Positions 56,899 through 64,000 of a DNA stretch of 64,000 bases are shown here, piece after piece. A program made the position numbers and the translations under genes. This stretch comes from Methanolobus vulcani (lineage in GTDB: Archaea > Halobacteriota > Methanosarcinia > Methanosarcinales > Methanosarcinaceae), in NCBI RefSeq assembly GCF_900100715.1, contig NZ_FNCA01000004.1, positions 124,001-188,000 of the forward strand, in the 5' to 3' direction. The first letter of the stretch is position 1; each line of letters begins with the position of its first letter. The notes below the pieces were generated by a model. It saw only the letters and a list, made by a program, of their open reading frames with translations, searched no databases and had not been told where the DNA came from.

Positions 56899-57138
56899 TC
56901 ATTCGGATATATGTGCTTTACTTTCGTACTCGTCACGTATTAGTTTCATCATCTCCAGGTTCGCATCGATGACAAAGGCACCTATATAACCACAATACTT
57001 GCAGTGGTAAAGACCTTCAGTGCCACCTGCCTCATAATAGAGTTCTGGACTGCCACATACAGGACAAACTTCTATCAAGTCTTCGTCTTCATCAGATTCT
57101 TGGACATCCATTAGTTCGATATCATTGTTGTCTTCCAC
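56899..57138 (-). CDS. Small zinc-ribbon protein
   Basis: A 79-residue protein with an acidic N-terminal third (DNNDIELMDVQESDEDED) and one zinc ribbon: Cys-x2-Cys in EVCPVCGS (about 25-28) and Cys-x2-Cys in HCKYCGY (about 46-49). The tail is a charged helix. The start is a GTG with GGAG eight bases upstream. Such ribbons bind nucleic acid or transcription partners; no function is assigned. Confidence 0.75.
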   Translation of the reverse strand: MEDNNDIELMDVQESDEDEDLIEVCPVCGSPELYYEAGGTEGLYHCKYCGYIGAFVIDANLEMMKLIRDEYESKAHISE

Positions 57139-57278
57139 GATAGCATCTCCTTTAGATTCCCCACGTGACGTGTACCGGTAATATAATATGGAAATTCAAA
57201 TGATATAAACTATCTGATACTGAAGCGTTGATATTCGTAAAACTCATAAAGTCGTCAAAATCAAACAGATTGTTCCAG

Positions 57279-58229
57279 TTATGGCGGATATGGACAGAAG
57301 AGTGTCTGTTTTGAAAGATACTCCACATTATATTTTTCTGTCATTGACATGAACCATCGCCTCAATTCAAATATCACAGAGCTATCTGTTCTCAACTTCT
57401 GTAATTGCTGCATGAATTTGAATTTTTCAGCGGCACTGAGATGTCTTGAAAAATAACCAAACGCATGCATGAAAGCATTGATAACATGACCACTTTGCGG
57501 AGCTTCTGATATAATCTGCATTAAATATCCAGTGTAATCCTCATACACTTTTTCAACCGGCAAATTCTCCCGGTTAGCAACTATGTTTCCCATAGTTGTC
57601 ATTGCCTGCTTATTATAGGCCATGAAAAGAAGCTTGTTTACAGTATGGAACTGCACCAGTGAATTAAGTTTGCATGACATGGATGCATCCCTGAAAGATG
57701 CAAGTACAAAAACCTGTGTCAGAAAATGATCCCTCTTTATCGGGTCTTTGAACTTTTCTTCATCTATTATAGGGATTTCAGGATATTTTTTAAGTACAGT
57801 TTCCGCAAAGAACCCATTCCCTTCGTGATAAGTATATTCTTCTGCCTCTGCATCAGGAAATACTTTGGTCGTACCAGCTCCGCATGATGGAGATTTGGAT
57901 TTGAGTATGAAACCATCAAAATCATCCAGTCTATCGAGGTAAAACCGGGAAAACGACTCCATCTTGTCGGTCAGGTCAAGTCCTGTTGCCGTTTGTATCA
58001 GTTTCCTGCTGCCATCTTCAATGTCCTCAACTATGATTATAGGTTCCCTTGGAATCCCAAGACCAATATCATATTCAGGACATACATCAATGAGTTCAGC
58101 AAATGGTTTCATGGCTTCTGCTAAAGGAAGTTGGACGATCTGTCCATCATAGCGACAGTGATCAAAGCCAAGACATCTGCTGATCACAATTATTGGGCGT
58201 GAAAAACTGCATTTGGGATGAGATTCCAT
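57279..58229 (-). CDS. DUF523-DUF1722 fusion protein
   Basis: A 316-residue protein with an N-terminal DUF523 domain (about 10-150: VISRCLGFDHCRYDG, LIDVCPEYDIGLGIPR, LKSKSPSCGAGT), whose conserved cysteines suggest an iron-sulfur or zinc site, and a C-terminal DUF1722 domain (about 180-310: helices with FHTVNKLLFMAYN and INAFMHAFGYFSRHL). The start is the ATG at 58229; the longer open frame to 58316 has no family match upstream. Bacterial relatives include YbgA. It follows gltX, perhaps on the same transcript. Confidence 0.85.
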   Translation of the reverse strand: MESHPKCSFSRPIIVISRCLGFDHCRYDGQIVQLPLAEAMKPFAELIDVCPEYDIGLGIPREPIIIVEDIEDGSRKLIQTATGLDLTDKMESFSRFYLDRLDDFDGFILKSKSPSCGAGTTKVFPDAEAEEYTYHEGNGFFAETVLKKYPEIPIIDEEKFKDPIKRDHFLTQVFVLASFRDASMSCKLNSLVQFHTVNKLLFMAYNKQAMTTMGNIVANRENLPVEKVYEDYTGYLMQIISEAPQSGHVINAFMHAFGYFSRHLSAAEKFKFMQQLQKLRTDSSVIFELRRWFMSMTEKYNVEYLSKQTLFCPYPP

Positions 58230-58312
58230 ATTAAGTAAAACAGTAAACTGGAAAAAAGACTTTTTGGGTAAAATAATAAAAAAGAATAGGGGTTTGAAGT
58301 CCCCTTTTCTTT

Positions 58313-60022
58313 TCACTTATGTGTATAATAAGCCACGACGTCGCCATCTACAGAATCGATACGGCAGAACCCGAATCTTTCGAACTGTACTATCTTATCA
58401 AGCTCAGTTGTAACCTGCTTTTCACCGATACCTGTAAACTCACCATCAGGTGACAATACTCTTACAGGAACTCCGTCCATTGGTGCCCAGTGGATAATTC
58501 TCATCTTTTCCTTTTTCACTGACTCGATAGAATCACCGATATGCTTTGCCTGCAGAGGCTCCATAGAAATGACCTCTAAATTGAAAAGATCCTTGAGCCT
58601 GAGCTTTGAGCCGACCTGGAGTTTTTCAGCATCCTCACTGCAAATGTACACCTTATCAGCAACATCAATCTCACGGCATCCCCTGTCTTCTGTTGGATGC
58701 AGTGATGGATTTACTGTGCATGGTTCTGCATCTGTGATCTCGATCTCAACAGGATCCCATACAAAGAAATACCTGTTTGCAACCGGGTCGATAAGTTTGC
58801 GGTTCTCGGCATAGAGAGTGTCCATACTGATACTGATATCAGTTTCTCCTACACCCATCTCAATGAAGAACTTGCGTATGGCTTCAGGGAGAATACCTCT
58901 CCTGCGCATTGCACGAAGTGTTGGAAGACGTGGGTCGTCCCAGCCTGAATACTCGCCATCCTCGATGGCCTTACGCAATGCACTGGTACTGAACTTACCG
59001 AACTCGTGCATCTTCACACGACCCCAGTGAGTTGTTTTCGGATATTTCCATCCAAGATAATTGTAAATATAGGTCTGGCGTTTCTCACTGTCCATCAGAT
59101 CTTTACCTCTGATGATGTGAGTCATCCCAAGTTCATGGTCTTCAATAGCACCTTCAAAGTCAAGAAGAGGCCAGACACAGTACTTATCATCAACTTCCGG
59201 ACGTGGGTGAGGAACCTTGACGATCCTGAATGCTCCAAAATCACGAAGAGCAGGGTCTTTGTGAGTAATATCGGTCTTAATACGCAGGACAGCAGATTTC
59301 TCCTCGTACTCTCCGGCAAGCATCTTGTCCCAATGCATGAGGTTCTCTTCCGGACTTACATCCCTGTGAGGACATGCCTCCTTGGCATCCTTGAATTTCT
59401 TGAAATCCGCACCGTCACAGAAACAGACGTATGCCTTTCCCATTTCGATGAGCTTTCTGGCATAGTCATAATACATCGGGATCCTGTCCGATGCAATGAC
59501 GATCTCATCAGGGTCAGCACCAAGCCATTTACAGTCATCCACATACCAGTCGTATGCTTCAAGCATCGGACGCTTTGTCTGAGGATCAGTATCATCGAAG
59601 CGTATGATGAATTTGCCGCCATATTTCTTCACATATTCAGAGTTGACAACGATACCACGGGTACTTCCAAGGGTTGGTGGTCCATTTGGATTCGGTGCAA
59701 AACGCATAACGACTTGCTGACCCTCTTCAACATCAAGTGCCTTAAGACCCTTATCAGGTTCCTTCTTTGTATTGAGCTCCTCAATGAGTTCAGGTGCAAT
59801 AGCTTCAAGACGTGCCTGCCACTCTTCGGGAGTTTTCCTGGCAACTTCTGCAAGGATCTCTTGAATTACAGGTCCGACTTCCTTTGCCATTGGACGCAGG
59901 TGAGCACATTCACCCATCACACGACCCATAACAGCACCAATCTGTGGTGCCTGGCCGTATTTTACAGCATTCTGCAATGCATATTTCTCTATGGTTTTTT
60001 TATCGTCGTCAGTTAAAGTCAT
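58313..60022 (-). CDS. gltX: Glutamyl-tRNA synthetase (archaeal type)
   Basis: A 569-residue class I enzyme of the GlxRS archaeal/eukaryotic branch. The N-terminal helical extension (about 1-95) is archaeal; the HIGH motif is replaced by the PNPNGPPTLGSTRG segment (about 109-122), and the KMSKS-like loop is FGKFSTSALR (about 345). The C-terminal beta-barrel anticodon domain follows (about 400-569). As in other archaea it should charge both tRNA-Glu and, with later amidation by GatDE, tRNA-Gln. GGAG lies seven bases before the ATG. Confidence 0.95.
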   Translation of the reverse strand: MTLTDDDKKTIEKYALQNAVKYGQAPQIGAVMGRVMGECAHLRPMAKEVGPVIQEILAEVARKTPEEWQARLEAIAPELIEELNTKKEPDKGLKALDVEEGQQVVMRFAPNPNGPPTLGSTRGIVVNSEYVKKYGGKFIIRFDDTDPQTKRPMLEAYDWYVDDCKWLGADPDEIVIASDRIPMYYDYARKLIEMGKAYVCFCDGADFKKFKDAKEACPHRDVSPEENLMHWDKMLAGEYEEKSAVLRIKTDITHKDPALRDFGAFRIVKVPHPRPEVDDKYCVWPLLDFEGAIEDHELGMTHIIRGKDLMDSEKRQTYIYNYLGWKYPKTTHWGRVKMHEFGKFSTSALRKAIEDGEYSGWDDPRLPTLRAMRRRGILPEAIRKFFIEMGVGETDISISMDTLYAENRKLIDPVANRYFFVWDPVEIEITDAEPCTVNPSLHPTEDRGCREIDVADKVYICSEDAEKLQVGSKLRLKDLFNLEVISMEPLQAKHIGDSIESVKKEKMRIIHWAPMDGVPVRVLSPDGEFTGIGEKQVTTELDKIVQFERFGFCRIDSVDGDVVAYYTHK

Positions 60023-60199
60023 TATAGATCTCCGGGAAAATCAAATATGAGCATTAAATATCAAATACTGGTCAAATACCAGAATAACATGAATTCCGCT
60101 GTGGGATTTCTGTTGTTTGGCAATCATCAATATAGTAGAGTGAATTATTAGAACTGAACTTAAAAGATATGGTCGATCATAAATGAAACAGGAATTCTT

Positions 60200-60499
60200 T
60201 CAGAAAGAAGTACCTATTTCCTTTACTTCCTCAGCCCTGTCGATAAGTTCTTTGATGTTCTTTTCAAAATCAGACAGGAATTCTTTTACTGCGTCTCCTG
60301 CAACCGCACCGTGTGAAGAAGGTTTGATAAGTTGTTCCTGTTCAAGCACACGTAGAGAATAGCGTACTTTATGTGTTGGCATACCGGTTTCCTCTGCGAG
60401 TTTGAGTATACCAATAGGACCTCTTTCAACAACTACTTTTAAAACCTCTAAATGACGCTGGGAAAGTTCCAGCTCTTTATTAACCTGATCGAATAGCAT
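60200..60499 (-). CDS. Winged-helix transcriptional regulator
   Basis: A 99-residue protein with an ArsR/MarR-like winged helix-turn-helix (about 10-65: SQRHLEVLKVVVERGPIGILKL, MPTHKVRYSLRVLEQEQLI) followed by a charged helix that may dimerise. Its ATG overlaps the stop of the FAH-family gene by one base (TAATG). Effector and targets are unknown; the overlap suggests it controls or is co-controlled with the hydrolase. Confidence 0.8.
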   Translation of the reverse strand: MLFDQVNKELELSQRHLEVLKVVVERGPIGILKLAEETGMPTHKVRYSLRVLEQEQLIKPSSHGAVAGDAVKEFLSDFEKNIKELIDRAEEVKEIGTSF

Positions 60500-61230
60500 T
60501 ATGCAACCTCGTTGACCAAAGTTCCTATTCCTTCAATCTCCACTTCAACAACATCGCCGGGGCAAAGTTCACCTACTCCCGGAGGAGTTCCTGTTGCAAT
60601 AATATCACCAACCTCCAGTGTCATAACGCTGGAAATGAACTCCAGAAGATAAGGAATATCAAATATCAGATTGCTGGTGTTGGAATCCTGCTTAATTTCA
60701 CCATTTACGCGACTTACAATGGAAGCGTTCTCGGGATCAAAATCCCCAACAGGCACTACAAAAGGACCCACCGGTGCAAAAGTATCAAAACTTTTAGCCC
60801 TTGTCCATTGTCCATCCTTCTGCTGCAGGTCGCGAGCTGTCACATCATTAAAACAGGTGAATCCTGCAATTACATCATAAGCCCGGTCATAAGTTATATT
60901 CCTGCACCTTTTCCCAATAACAACAGCAAGCTCTGCTTCATAATCTACCTGCTTGCTTATTTTAGGATACATAATCTTTCCATGATTTCCAATAACAGCT
61001 GATGGTGGTTTTATAAACAATATTGGTTCTTCAGGAACAGACATACCAAGTTCAGTGGCATGGTCGTGATAGTTCAAACCCACACATACTATCTTTGACG
61101 GATTTGAAGGTGGAAGTATTTCCAGTTCGGAGAGTTCGCACTCCATGAAAGAGCCTTCCATGGAAGTAACTTTATTTCCATCAACCTCTCCGTAAAATAC
61201 ATTATCATTATACCTGAATCGTCCGAACAT
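60499..61230 (-). CDS. Fumarylacetoacetate hydrolase family protein
   Basis: A 243-residue FAH-fold enzyme. The metal-binding glutamates are in [15 protein letters not shown] (about 90-105), with [16 protein letters not shown] before and [14 protein letters not shown] and [13 protein letters not shown] after. Substrates of relatives include oxaloacetate tautomer, acylpyruvates and 2-oxo-hepta-3-enedioate. In a methanogen the substrate is unknown. It overlaps the regulator gene and diverges from the transporter gene. Confidence 0.88.
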   Translation of the reverse strand: MFGRFRYNDNVFYGEVDGNKVTSMEGSFMECELSELEILPPSNPSKIVCVGLNYHDHATELGMSVPEEPILFIKPPSAVIGNHGKIMYPKISKQVDYEAELAVVIGKRCRNITYDRAYDVIAGFTCFNDVTARDLQQKDGQWTRAKSFDTFAPVGPFVVPVGDFDPENASIVSRVNGEIKQDSNTSNLIFDIPYLLEFISSVMTLEVGDIIATGTPPGVGELCPGDVVEVEIEGIGTLVNEVA

Positions 61231-61337
61231 TAGTGGAACTGTTTTGTTTTCATTGTAGATAAGGATAAGTATTGAAAATATCCGACATCATAGTCCCAAG
61301 TTAAATATTTAAGCAAACCAACAGATTTGAAGCTGTA

Positions 61338-62579
61338 GTGATAATAGCATTAGCAATTCTAGCCATTGTGTTCTTTCTTACAGCCGTGAGACAGGTAGGG
61401 AATGTAAGACTTGGTATCTGGCAGATAATGACCCTTGGTGCGGTCGGAGTTATTCTCACAGATCAGATATCAATAGCTTCCGCCATTAAAGCTGTCAATA
61501 TCGAAGTTATACTATTTCTTTTCGGGATGTTCACAATCGGGCAGGCTCTTGAAATGAGTGGCTATCTTTCCCATCTTTCGTACCGCTTTTTTAAAACTGC
61601 AGGTTCCGTCGATCTGGTAGTACTATACATCCTTTTTGGAATGGGATTTGCCTCCGCTTTTCTTATGAATGACACACTTGCTATAATCGGAACCCCAGTG
61701 GTTCTTCTGCTTGCAAAGGACCATCATATCAATCCAAAATTGCTTCTGATGACGCTCGCATTTGCTGTGACAACTGGAAGTGTAATAAGTCCTATAGGCA
61801 ACCCCCAGAATCTTCTGATAGCAATTGAAAGTGGTATGCAGAATCCATTTATTGTTTTTATGGAACATTTGTTTCTTCCAACTACTATAAACCTGCTAAT
61901 TGCATACTTATTCCTGAGGATTGCATACAGGAAGAATTTCACTTCAACTGTTTTGAGTCATTCAAAACAGGTTATAAGTGATCAAAAACTTGCAGGACTT
62001 TCCAGAATTTCACTGGCACTTGTCCTTTTTCTTGTATTCGTAAAGATACTAATAGCAATAACCGGATTTGCAGGAAATTTCAATCTGAAACTCACATACA
62101 TAGCCCTGATAGCCTCAATTCCGGTTCTTATATTCAGTGAAAGGAGAAAAGAAGTACTGAAAAAAATGGATTGGCATACATTGATATTCTTTGTATCCAT
62201 GTTCATTCTCATGGAAAGTGTATGGGACAGCGGATTCTTCCAGAATATCATTTCTTCATCCGAAATTGACATCAGCACAGTGCCAATGATCCTTACAATA
62301 AGTGTGACGCTCAGCCAGTTAATATCTAACGTTCCACTGGTGGCTCTTTATGTTCCCATACTTTTGCATGCCAATGTTAGCACAGGAGAATTTGTAGCGC
62401 TTGCAGCAGGAAGTACCATATCTGGAAATCTTTCCATATTGGGCGCTGCGAGTAACGTTATTATCATACAGAACGCCGAACGCAGAAGTAATATCTCACT
62501 TGGATTCATTGAATTTGCCAGAATTGGAATACCTCTGACCATAGTGCAGACATTTGTTTACTGGCTGTTCATAGGATAA
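61338..62579 (+). CDS. ArsB/NhaD/SLC13-type anion transporter
   Basis: A 413-residue membrane protein with about ten helices, of the citrate-transporter-like/ArsB superfamily. Conserved patterns are FLMNDTLAIIGTPVVLL (about 110-126) and SPIGNPQNLLIAIESG (about 150-166), and in the second half SNVPLVALYVPIL and GNLSILGAASNVIII. These paired loops suit an elevator-type ion-binding site. Substrate may be a dicarboxylate, arsenite, sodium or tungstate-like ion; not resolved. The start is a GTG at 61338 with only a weak site. Confidence 0.8.
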   Translation: MIIALAILAIVFFLTAVRQVGNVRLGIWQIMTLGAVGVILTDQISIASAIKAVNIEVILFLFGMFTIGQALEMSGYLSHLSYRFFKTAGSVDLVVLYILFGMGFASAFLMNDTLAIIGTPVVLLLAKDHHINPKLLLMTLAFAVTTGSVISPIGNPQNLLIAIESGMQNPFIVFMEHLFLPTTINLLIAYLFLRIAYRKNFTSTVLSHSKQVISDQKLAGLSRISLALVLFLVFVKILIAITGFAGNFNLKLTYIALIASIPVLIFSERRKEVLKKMDWHTLIFFVSMFILMESVWDSGFFQNIISSSEIDISTVPMILTISVTLSQLISNVPLVALYVPILLHANVSTGEFVALAAGSTISGNLSILGAASNVIIIQNAERRSNISLGFIEFARIGIPLTIVQTFVYWLFIG

Positions 62580-62637
62580 GAGCGATGAAAGTAATAAGCC
62601 TATAGCAACTATAGAATCTAACTGCAAAAAAAAATAA

Positions 62638-62680
62638 AGATATCCTGCAAATGGATATCTGTTTTATGTTGATTTTTTTT
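62638..62680 (+). terminator. Terminator after the transporter gene
   Basis: AGATATCC (62638-62645) pairs with GGATATCT (62653-62660) around a 7-nt loop; GTTTTATGTTGATTTTTTTT follows. Confidence 0.75.
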
Positions 62681-62697
62681 AACTATGAGCTTACATT

Positions 62698-63855
62698 TTA
62701 AATTATCTTAGAGAGAATCAGCACAATAAGCATTGCCACAACACCTACTGCCCAGAACTTGAGAGTTTCATTCAATGGTATTCTTATATCCACAAGATCA
62801 GCTCCTGAGATTGCAACTGGTTTTGAGCCCGCTATACTGCTAGAAGATGAGTTGTACCCCACTGCCTGTCTTTTTGGTGCTTCGGACATCGGAGGTACTG
62901 AAGCAGCCACTGGTGTATTTGCCGGTGTGCTTACAGGTGCAGACCTTATTGTTTCAGGTTCGGTCCTTCTGATAATATTTTCATCATCTTTATATGAAGA
63001 AACAGGTTCCTGGGGTGCAGGTGCTGATGGAGATGAGAATGTGTCTTCCTTTTCTTCCATAGGTTCATGAGATGAGAACACAGATGGTTCATCTCTTTCA
63101 ACAACTGATGATGAACCAGAGATCACATCATGTTCTGTGGATTCTGATGATGAAACAGAACTTCTTCCGAAAACATTCTCTTCCGGCTCTCCCTGGGATT
63201 CATAGCCTGAATCCTGTTCTGTAGAAGTTTCTGACTCTGATGCAGGTTCAGATACAGACTCCGTTTCTAAATAGGAGTTAACTTCTGGTTCTGTATCGAT
63301 ATCTTCAATGAGCTCTTCCTGCTCTTCAACATAATCTTCATTTACATAAGAAGGGGAAACATTATCTGAATCATCATCTGAAATCACATTGCTGAATATT
63401 GATTCATCGCCAACCGGTGGCCTGTATGATGAAACACCTTCATCAGAAGGTTCAGAGGGGGTGACAATCTCAGGTTCTGAAAGAAGCTCTTCTTCCATAA
63501 TCTCTTCTTCGATTATAGGTGTAGGAGGAGTTTCAGCCTCATAGACATCTTTCTCCACTAAAGGAGCAGAGTTTACACTTGCTGATGATCCAGCTGTAGC
63601 ACCTATCAGACCCTGATAATCCGGATCCACTTCTATGGCAAGATCAAAGCTCTTTTTGGCTTCCTCGAAGTGTCCCATTTTTTCAAGAGCTTTGCCTTTC
63701 TTGAACCATGCTTCAGCACTATAAGGATCGATATCCAGTGATTTTGTATAATATTCAACCTGTTTTTCAAGCGTTTTGGCCGAATCACCCATTTTTATCC
63801 AGTTCTCAGCAGCTTTCTGCTTCTTCTTTGATTTTACGTCATCTAACATTCCCAT
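62698..63855 (-). CDS. Tail-anchored TPR protein with long acidic linker
   Basis: A 385-residue protein with two tetratricopeptide repeats at about 15-85 (AENWIKMGDSAKTLEKQ, AEAWFKKGKALEKMGHFEEA, FDLAIEVDP), then about 250 residues of low-complexity Ser/Glu/Pro-rich sequence, and a single C-terminal membrane helix (about 365-383, FWAVGVVAMLIVLILS). The TPRs would face the cytoplasm, making a tail-anchored adaptor. The start at 63855 follows AAAGGTG. The linker is the lowest-complexity stretch in the window. No function is assigned. Confidence 0.75.
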   Translation of the reverse strand: MGMLDDVKSKKKQKAAENWIKMGDSAKTLEKQVEYYTKSLDIDPYSAEAWFKKGKALEKMGHFEEAKKSFDLAIEVDPDYQGLIGATAGSSASVNSAPLVEKDVYEAETPPTPIIEEEIMEEELLSEPEIVTPSEPSDEGVSSYRPPVGDESIFSNVISDDDSDNVSPSYVNEDYVEEQEELIEDIDTEPEVNSYLETESVSEPASESETSTEQDSGYESQGEPEENVFGRSSVSSSESTEHDVISGSSSVVERDEPSVFSSHEPMEEKEDTFSSPSAPAPQEPVSSYKDDENIIRRTEPETIRSAPVSTPANTPVAASVPPMSEAPKRQAVGYNSSSSSIAGSKPVAISGADLVDIRIPLNETLKFWAVGVVAMLIVLILSKII

Positions 63856-63873
63856 GTAAACACCTTTTTCAAA

Positions 63874-63889
63874 CCGGAAAGTTTTCCGG
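63874..63889. promoter_or_regulatory. CCGGAAA inverted repeat ahead of the TPR gene
   Basis: CCGGAAA (63874-63880) and TTTCCGG (63883-63889) form an inverted repeat with a 2-bp spacer, just before the TPR gene start (about 20 bases). Its core resembles the TCCGGA palindrome ahead of proS. It could be an operator near the ribosome site; too short to be certain. Confidence 0.4.
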
Positions 63890-64000
63890 AATTATTCAAA
63901 TAATCAGTACCTTGAACCCAGTCATTAAATTGTTTATCTATTTAATAACTGTATTTGCATTTTTAATGCATGTATGACGTATATAAAAAGATATGCATTT

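Noticed and set aside
59006-60016. 336-codon open frame opposite gltX
   Set aside because: It is fully antisense to a clear glutamyl-tRNA synthetase gene, has no recognisable motif and a Cys/Phe/His-rich composition typical of a shadow frame.
1-64000. CRISPR array, rRNA operon or complete prophage
   Set aside because: No regularly spaced direct repeats, rRNA sequences or phage structural genes were seen in the window.

Overview
The window comes from a methanogenic archaeon of the family Methanosarcinaceae, with a moderate-GC, Methanolobus- or Methanomethylovorans-like genome. This rests on archaeal information-processing genes in archaeal order, a DUF1699 protein and a probable DUF2193 protein (families I know only from methanogens), a methanogen-type (type 2) seryl-tRNA synthetase, the siroheme-based heme pathway (AhbC), a sarcinarray/MAST-like surface protein, and archaeal promoters, Shine-Dalgarno sites and TTG/GTG starts. 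The genus is inference from remembered families; no search was run.

Layout. 1-6000 (minus): the archaeal exosome superoperon, rpl15e > COG1325 exosome subunit > rnp3 > rnp2 > psmA > SBDS > rrp4 > rrp41 > rrp42 (cut by the window edge). 6.2-7.4 kb: a small membrane protein and a REC-PAS response regulator. 7.5-7.7 kb: tRNA-Trp whose 121-nt intron is a C/D-box methylation guide. 7.8-15.1 kb (minus): cobT, proS, zpr1, sepF, a PUA protein and valS, followed by about 590 bp without a convincing gene. 15.7-17.2 kb (plus): DsrE, ferritin, superoxide reductase and a 33-residue membrane peptide. 17.2-22.2 kb (minus): ahbC, hemD, sumT (tetrapyrroles), DUF1699, hisD. 22.3-27.0 kb (minus): hel308, aquaporin, a probable DUF2193 protein. 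27.2-29.6 kb: mscS (plus) converging on trpB2 (minus).

29.6-36.2 kb (minus) is the accessory part: two lipoprotein genes (one broken by a 2-nt frameshift in a TA run), an IS transposase remnant, a sarcinarray/MAST-like protein with a C-terminal sorting signal and a 1342-residue surface protein resembling DUF7286. Divergent from this, hisS is translationally coupled to four membrane-anchored pilin-like genes (37.8-40.6 kb). Together the five larger surface genes look like the structural half of an undescribed type IV pilus-like system, without its ATPase or platform protein in view.

40.8-48.7 kb (plus): rpsO, then glmU-like, glmS, glmM and a second glmU-like gene (UDP-amino sugar synthesis), then a RecJ-like DHH protein and KEOPS Pcc1. 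48.8-55.9 kb: a secreted hypothetical protein, family 4 uracil-DNA glycosylase, panE, serS, a zinc-less quinone-oxidoreductase-type protein, thiE-thiM. 56.2-64 kb: rps3ae, a zinc ribbon, a DUF523-DUF1722 protein, gltX, an FAH-family hydrolase overlapping an HTH regulator, an ArsB/SLC13-type transporter and a tail-anchored TPR protein. Five aminoacyl-tRNA synthetase genes (proS, valS, hisS, serS, gltX) lie in this one window.
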